Positions 59,020 to 64,000 of a stretch of DNA of 64,000 bases are shown here, one piece after another; positions within the stretch are counted from its first letter, which is position 1, and every line of letters begins with the position of its first letter. The notes under the pieces are model-generated. The model was not told where the DNA came from. It ran no database searches and saw nothing but the letters and a program-made list of their open reading frames with translations. The stretch lies in the NCBI RefSeq assembly GCF_000247695.1, contig NW_004624843.1, positions 1,867,570 to 1,931,569 of the forward strand. Reading direction: 5' to 3'. Source of the stretch: Heterocephalus glaber (lineage: Eukaryota > Chordata > Mammalia > Rodentia > Bathyergidae). The position numbers were made by a program, and so were the translations under genes.

Positions 59020-60712
59020 TTGCTGTGTTTTTATCAGGTTAATGACTCTTCCTCATATTCCAAATAAAATATGTTTGTAGCATATTGGATGAGGAAATCT
59101 ATCAAGTGTTCTTTCTATATCTCTGTAGTTATCTCCTATAAATTTTCTCTTTTAATCTTGTAGGTAGTCAATTCCACTAATAAATTTTCTCTTGATAAGC
59201 TACTTTTACATTCTTAGAGAAAAGAACACTTGGTCATCATGTCATACAATGTATATATAAATTCTGTTTATTAATAATTTATATTGAAGTTTTTATTCCA
59301 TGTTCACAAGACAGAAAGGCCTATAATTTTCTTTTTCCAATGCCGCCCTTTCTCCACGATAGAAACATGGTTATACTGGCTTCTCAGTCTGTCCTGCAAG
59401 CCTGTCACTTGCTCATTTGTGCTGTCCATCTGTATGTAAAATATAATATTGTTTTGGCACCGTGCCTGGCACACATGACATCGCACATAGACAGACTCAC
59501 AATTTCATAGAAAACCATCTCTCAGCTCCTGAGAGAATCACAGCTTTTCTCTCTCCCTTGCAGCGTGTTCACTGCCTCTGAGAAGTTGGGTTCATACAGC
59601 AAGAAGTACCCACTGCTCATAAGCAGCTGGAATGCTACTATACAGATGCTCTTAGACAGGTACATTTTTTTCAGACACCTGCAAAATATGTGACTAAATC
59701 TAGAGCTGGCATGGATAGATGGAGAACTTTGCTTCCACCTGATCATGCCAAGGTAAAGCATAGACTACCTTCTGGCTCCTCTGGCAGCAAAAGCTCTAAA
59801 CCACATCAGGAGTGGGAGAGGAAGGTAGAGAGAGAAGGGCTGGTACTCACCTGGACAGCCCACTGGTTTCTCCCCTTGGTTAAACAAAGTGTTAGCACAC
59901 CTGACGCTGGATTCCAGGTTAGCTCAGATCAGTGTTTCCGTTTCTGTGATCCTGACCCCATCCCATGTCTGCAGTGCTCCTCCCACTGGTGCACTTTAAA
60001 CTCTCTTTGGTAAAGATCAGCAGCCAGCACAGAGCTGATGTGCAAAGGATGTGGAAAAACCAAATACAGATTTTTGTCACAATCTAATCAAAGCTATTTA
60101 CTTTATCTGTTAGGATTATCTTTACAGATGCTGACTAGGAATGTTAACATCTAAAGTAGCATTGAACAGGAGGGGGAAAGACAAAGCCTTGAAGGAAAGC
60201 AAGGCAGATTTACCTCTGAAGCAGTCACCACACCCAAACAGGAACTAACCTGAATATGGTGGTATTTTGTAAAATGTCCTGTCCACTGAGCTTTCCTACA
60301 GCTTCTGCTTGAATCCTGACTTCACAAACTGAAACATTTACTCCGGGTGTTTCTCTATAGGCAGCTTCAGGAGGGTCATTACTCAAAATCGTATGAAGGC
60401 ATTGGAAAGTTCAGCCGGGGAAGATCGACCTCACACGGTAGACTTTTGCTTAGTTGTAGGGTTCTTAGCTCGTGTGTAGTAAGCGGCTGCTTTGCTTGGT
60501 GCTGTCCTGGCATCAGCTCCACTTCCTGTCCTCAGCTCCACTTCCTGTCCTGAGGACAAACCAGCTCAGCTGCTGGCTTCTGTCCCTAACTGGAGCCATA
60601 GTGGAAATTCAGAAGCAAGAGGAAAACTGGCTTTAAGGAGTAAAGGAAACAAGGATGCTGAAGGCTTCCTGAACTTAGGTGTGAGTAGGAGGTGGTGGGG
60701 TGTATCAGGGTT

Positions 60713-61000
60713 TTTTTTGTTGGATAGAGTACATAACAACCACAAGGAGGACAGCTGTAATTAGGCTCACAGTTTCAGCTCATGCTTGACTGGCTCCAAG
60801 GCAGATACTGCACGGCAGAGCAAAGATGCTTACTTCGAGATGGCAGGGAAGCGGATCGGGGGAGAGAGCCAGACCCCACGGCCAGGACCCCATGAACCAC
60901 CTGAGACACCCAGAAGAGTTCTCCACCAGCCCCGCGGTGGACCCCAAAGCCAATCGAGTTGCCCCTCACCCTAACCCCACAGGGACTGCCTGTGGACAGG
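60713..61000 (-). mobile_element. MaLR-like LTR remnant
   Basis: ACAGCTGTAATTAGGCTCACAG, GATGGCAGGGAAG and related words follow the same order as other reversed MaLR LTRs. It is decayed and its limits are approximate. Open frames here (60786-61215) are not supported as genes. Confidence 0.35.
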
Positions 61001-62071
61001 TCAGAGAGAAGCTGAGGCAGCAGCAAAGGCATGAAATGGGGATTCTTGGAAGTTCATACATCTCCTTCAAGCTACCTTGGAAAGATCCTTGTCAGGGCAG
61101 AACAAAAGAGCTGCTGGCAAAAGGAAATTGCAGACTGGCCAGGCCACCTGTGACTCCTTTCCTCATGTCAGCCGAATTGCTCCATCCCCAGGCAGAAACA
61201 ACCCAACCACGTTAATCCGAAGTTTTAACAAGATCCTGTCAGGATGGTAGATTAACTCCCCCAGGAAAAAGCCGAAGATCTGAACCAGTGCTTATTAAGG
61301 AGGGAGGCAGGTATCTCAAGGGAGTGGGTCCCTCCTGAGGAATAAGGGGGTGCACTGTTTCCTGAAAATCTCATAACAAGAGTGAATCAGAATTAAAAAA
61401 GTCTTATTTCCACGATGCAGTGATTACTAACAATGAGAGTGATTAAATGTGCCTCTCTGATGGGAGGAAATAAGAACTACTATTTATTTTTGCTTCTCCA
61501 TGGACCTGAAAAATAGAGTTCACAAGCTCAAACAAATAGACCTGTGGAAAACTCAGTATCCAACTAGGAATCCACATTCTCCTCAATGACACATGAAACA
61601 TAAAACTAGACCACTATGAGGTCATTCAGGACATGTCCCTTTCTTTCTTCCTAACTTCCTTTCTGCTTTTTGGCCCTGGGGATGGAACACTAAACCCTCC
61701 CGACAGTTACACAAGATTTGGAGGAAGACAGATCATAAAAGATATGAACCAGCAATTGCCAAGTATGGAACACTAATGGTGAATAAACAGGAAATATGGC
61801 TGTGGCTACGGCACTCAACGAAGTGGCCATGCACCTCACAGATTGGAATGACCAATGTTATCAAGGGTAGGGGACAGGCAACATAGACACTTTGAGTAGA
61901 AGTCCAAATTGTAGCAACTTAGCTCAGTCTAGCAAAAGTTTTGTTTTGACAAAGGAATTTCATTTCTAAGTATCTATTGTTGAGAAATAGCATTTTCATC
62001 AAAGAAGAGTCTAAATCTTTATCAATAATGAAATAAGACATCTATCTTATTTGTCTGTATAACTTATTTGC

Positions 62072-62073
<2 letters not shown>

Positions 62074-62112
<39 letters not shown>
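62074..62112 (+). repeat. (TG)n microsatellite
   Basis: About 19 TG units directly before the hAT element at 62119. Confidence 0.95.
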
Positions 62113-62114
<2 letters not shown>

Positions 62115-62118
62115 ATTT

Positions 62119-62320
62119 CCAGTCAGGGGTACTTTTGCCCTTGAAGGAACACTTGTCTGAAGATATTTTTGGTTGTTACAACTTGATCAAAGAGGCCAGT
62201 GTAGTATGAGTGGCATCTAGTGGCAAAGAACAAGGATGCCATTCTACAGCAAAGTCCCCCACACCGAAGAATTATGTAGCCCACGATATCAATAGTGCTG
62301 AAGCTGAGAAACCCTAATCC
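62119..62320 (+). mobile_element. hAT-Charlie type element
   Basis: GGTACTTTTGCCCTTGAAGG, TTTTTGGTTGTTACAACTTG, GTGGCATCTAGTGG, CAATAGTGCTGAAGCTGAG and AAACCCTAA match the family at 405 and 57410. Confidence 0.75.
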
Positions 62321-63235
62321 AAAGACAGAGAGAACAGGTAACAGTTCAAAAGCATCAGGTAGATCCCCACTAAATGCCCTGGAAAGATCTCCAATGTATT
62401 TGCTACTGAAAAGAAATCAATTTTCTGAGAAATCAATACAATTTGATTCCACTGTCATGCTAGGAAATAAAAATGATCAGTGAAACGATATATCTGAAAG
62501 CGCAAATATCTGTATGCAAATTACGAACATGGCAGGGCACCCATTGGGAGGGACTCAAATGGGAACCAGGAGACATGAAGAGGCATCAGACTTTTTATGT
62601 TCCATATCCCTCTTTATTACTAGGATTTGCCCCTGCATGCATGTCATTTAAAAAAGTTTGTCAAACACCACAACACCTGATTTCAGTTTGTTCTCCAAAA
62701 GCAGCATCAATTTTAAGTTCTTTAGCTATGAAGTCATGGCAGTCCTGGCTCACACTCACAGCTCACACTCAAAGCTCACACTCCCAGCAACTTGCACAGA
62801 GATGGGTGATTCCGAAGCCCTTTCATCACAGACTCTACTCCCAGACAGTCTCTCAGGCTGGGCTATTTCTACATGTGCTGGCTTCATTGTGATTTTCTCC
62901 CCCTCTCAAAATTTTAAATGTAGAAAAAGGGAAATCTATGAAAAGCAAACTCCCCTCCCTCACCTGTCCTTCAGCCCCTAATTCCCTTCCCTTGCAAGAC
63001 CTTGTGAAGTATCTTTTAGTATCTTGAGTATATCTTTTTAAATATATTCTGTGAAGACACAGGTACCATGATAGTGTGGTCTAACATTCAGTCCTTCATA
63101 ATGATTATCTCATCAGTAGGGATTGAAAATAAAACACAGGTAGCTGCTTACTTCTCACTGATTGTTATGTTTTATTCCTTTTCACCTTTGCATCGTAACT
63201 AAGTCTCCCTCTGATGGATTTGTCGATCAGCTTCC

Positions 63236-63600
63236 ATCATTATAACAAATACCCGAGTTAATCACCTTAGAAAGAGAAAAGAGTTTCTTTGTTTTTAGGG
63301 ATTTTTGATGTTTTGTGTTTGGCTTTTGGCTTTTGTTCTGTATTGGTTTTGTTTGTTTTCATAGTTCGGTAGGCTTCAGCCCACGATCATTGTGTCCCAT
63401 AGATTTGGGAACTGGCAAGGCTAAACCCATGGTGGTAGGAGAGTTTCGGGAAAGCAGTTGTTCACCTCGTGGCAGGAGCAAAAAGTAAGAAAAAAGAAAG
63501 ACATGAGGTCCTACTTCAGGGTGACCCCAGGGACCCATGGACCACCTCTCAGCCACAACTCTTAGAGGGGTCACCACCTCCCAGCAGGGCCAAGATGGGG
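63236..63600 (-). mobile_element. MaLR-like LTR remnant
   Basis: It starts CATTATAACAAATACCCGAG and continues with TGGTGGTAGGAGAG and CCTCGTGGCAGGAGC in the order seen in reversed MaLR LTRs. A T/G-rich stretch (63280-63360) interrupts it. Confidence 0.4.
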
Positions 63601-63607
63601 ACCAGAT

Positions 63608-64000
63608 TTTATTTTATTTATTTTTTTTGCTTAAATTCTTTTCTTGGTACATTTTAGGTATACAATACATTTACATTTATCATTGGGTGCTTGTACCGCT
63701 ACATGATGTATCTTGGTTCTTATTTTTTTCCCCATTCCCTGTGCACCCTTCACCCCTCCACCCTTCCCTATTTACATGCTCTGTTTCCATTTTTTTCTAT
63801 TCTCATAATTTTTCCTTTCCATTCTTTCCTTTCCCCATTTCCTCCCACCACCTCTACCACTTTGGACCTTTTCCTATTTCAAAAATATCAATTATTAGTT
63901 ATTAATCCTTTTAATCCTTATTTACACTCTCAGTTTCTCACACTAGAGAAACTATTCGGTATTTACACATGTGTGTCCTATTTATTTCACTTAAGAGTAT
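63608..64000 (-). mobile_element. LINE-1 3-prime end running off the window
   Basis: The T-rich start (the tail), then GGTACATTTTAGGTATACAA and a long pyrimidine-rich 3-prime UTR match the element at 24183. The body would continue beyond 64000. Confidence 0.65.

Larger units (their letters stand above)
59020..62118. other. Intergenic, no gene seen
   Basis: Unique-looking DNA with one decayed MaLR-like LTR (60713-61000) and a (TG)n run. Short open frames are not supported. Confidence 0.45.

Noticed and set aside
60786..61215. Open frames of 129 and 62 codons
   Set aside because: They overlap a decayed MaLR-like LTR, which readily gives chance frames.

Overview
This is a window of mammalian nuclear DNA, almost certainly from a rodent. 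It is full of short tRNA-derived ID-type SINEs (A box, B box and a poly(A) end), B1 monomers (some carrying an internal duplication of roughly 29 bases), B1 plus ID composites resembling B1-dID, LINE-1 pieces, several endogenous-retrovirus LTRs and old mammalian DNA transposons. The mix of abundant ID SINEs with B1/B1-dID points away from mouse and rat and towards another rodent lineage such as a castorimorph or sciurid relative. The species cannot be fixed by eye. Gene density is low and there is no tRNA, rRNA or CRISPR array. Layout: 1-3180 is intergenic. At 3193-3975 (minus) lies a broken DNA-level copy of the large exon of SLC19A3. At 20437-21227 (plus) lies a complete single-exon gene for a 92-residue cysteine/glycine-repeat protein of the SCYGR/KRTAP28 type, with TATA box and polyadenylation signals. 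From 35491 to 42348 (minus) the five coding exons of SLC19A3, the thiamine transporter ThTr2, can be assembled with correct splice sites and phases into a 491-residue protein. A GC-rich block at about 50740-51080 is the best candidate for its promoter and non-coding first exon. At 53732-53891 (minus) and 58890-59019 (plus) lie a frameshifted SCYGR-like pseudogene and a SCYGR 5-prime relic. The rest is introns and repeats. The gene order matches what I remember of human 2q36.3 and mouse chromosome 1, where SLC19A3 neighbours the SCYGR (Krtap28) genes. The genes do not form a pathway: SLC19A3 is a plasma-membrane vitamin carrier, and the SCYGR protein is a probable structural component of keratinised tissue. 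The most striking observation is that 396 bases of the SLC19A3 pseudo-exon (3580-3975) are letter-for-letter identical to the active exon 36.5 kb away (40114-40509), while the adjoining half of the same exon copy is only about 80 percent identical. That pattern suggests recent gene conversion, or an assembly error. Other good finds are two solo LTRs with exact target-site duplications (one with an 81-base U5 duplication), two U2 snRNA fragments of the same 33-base length, a LINE-1 insertion with the twin-priming inversion structure, and a Tigger-like element split by a SINE.
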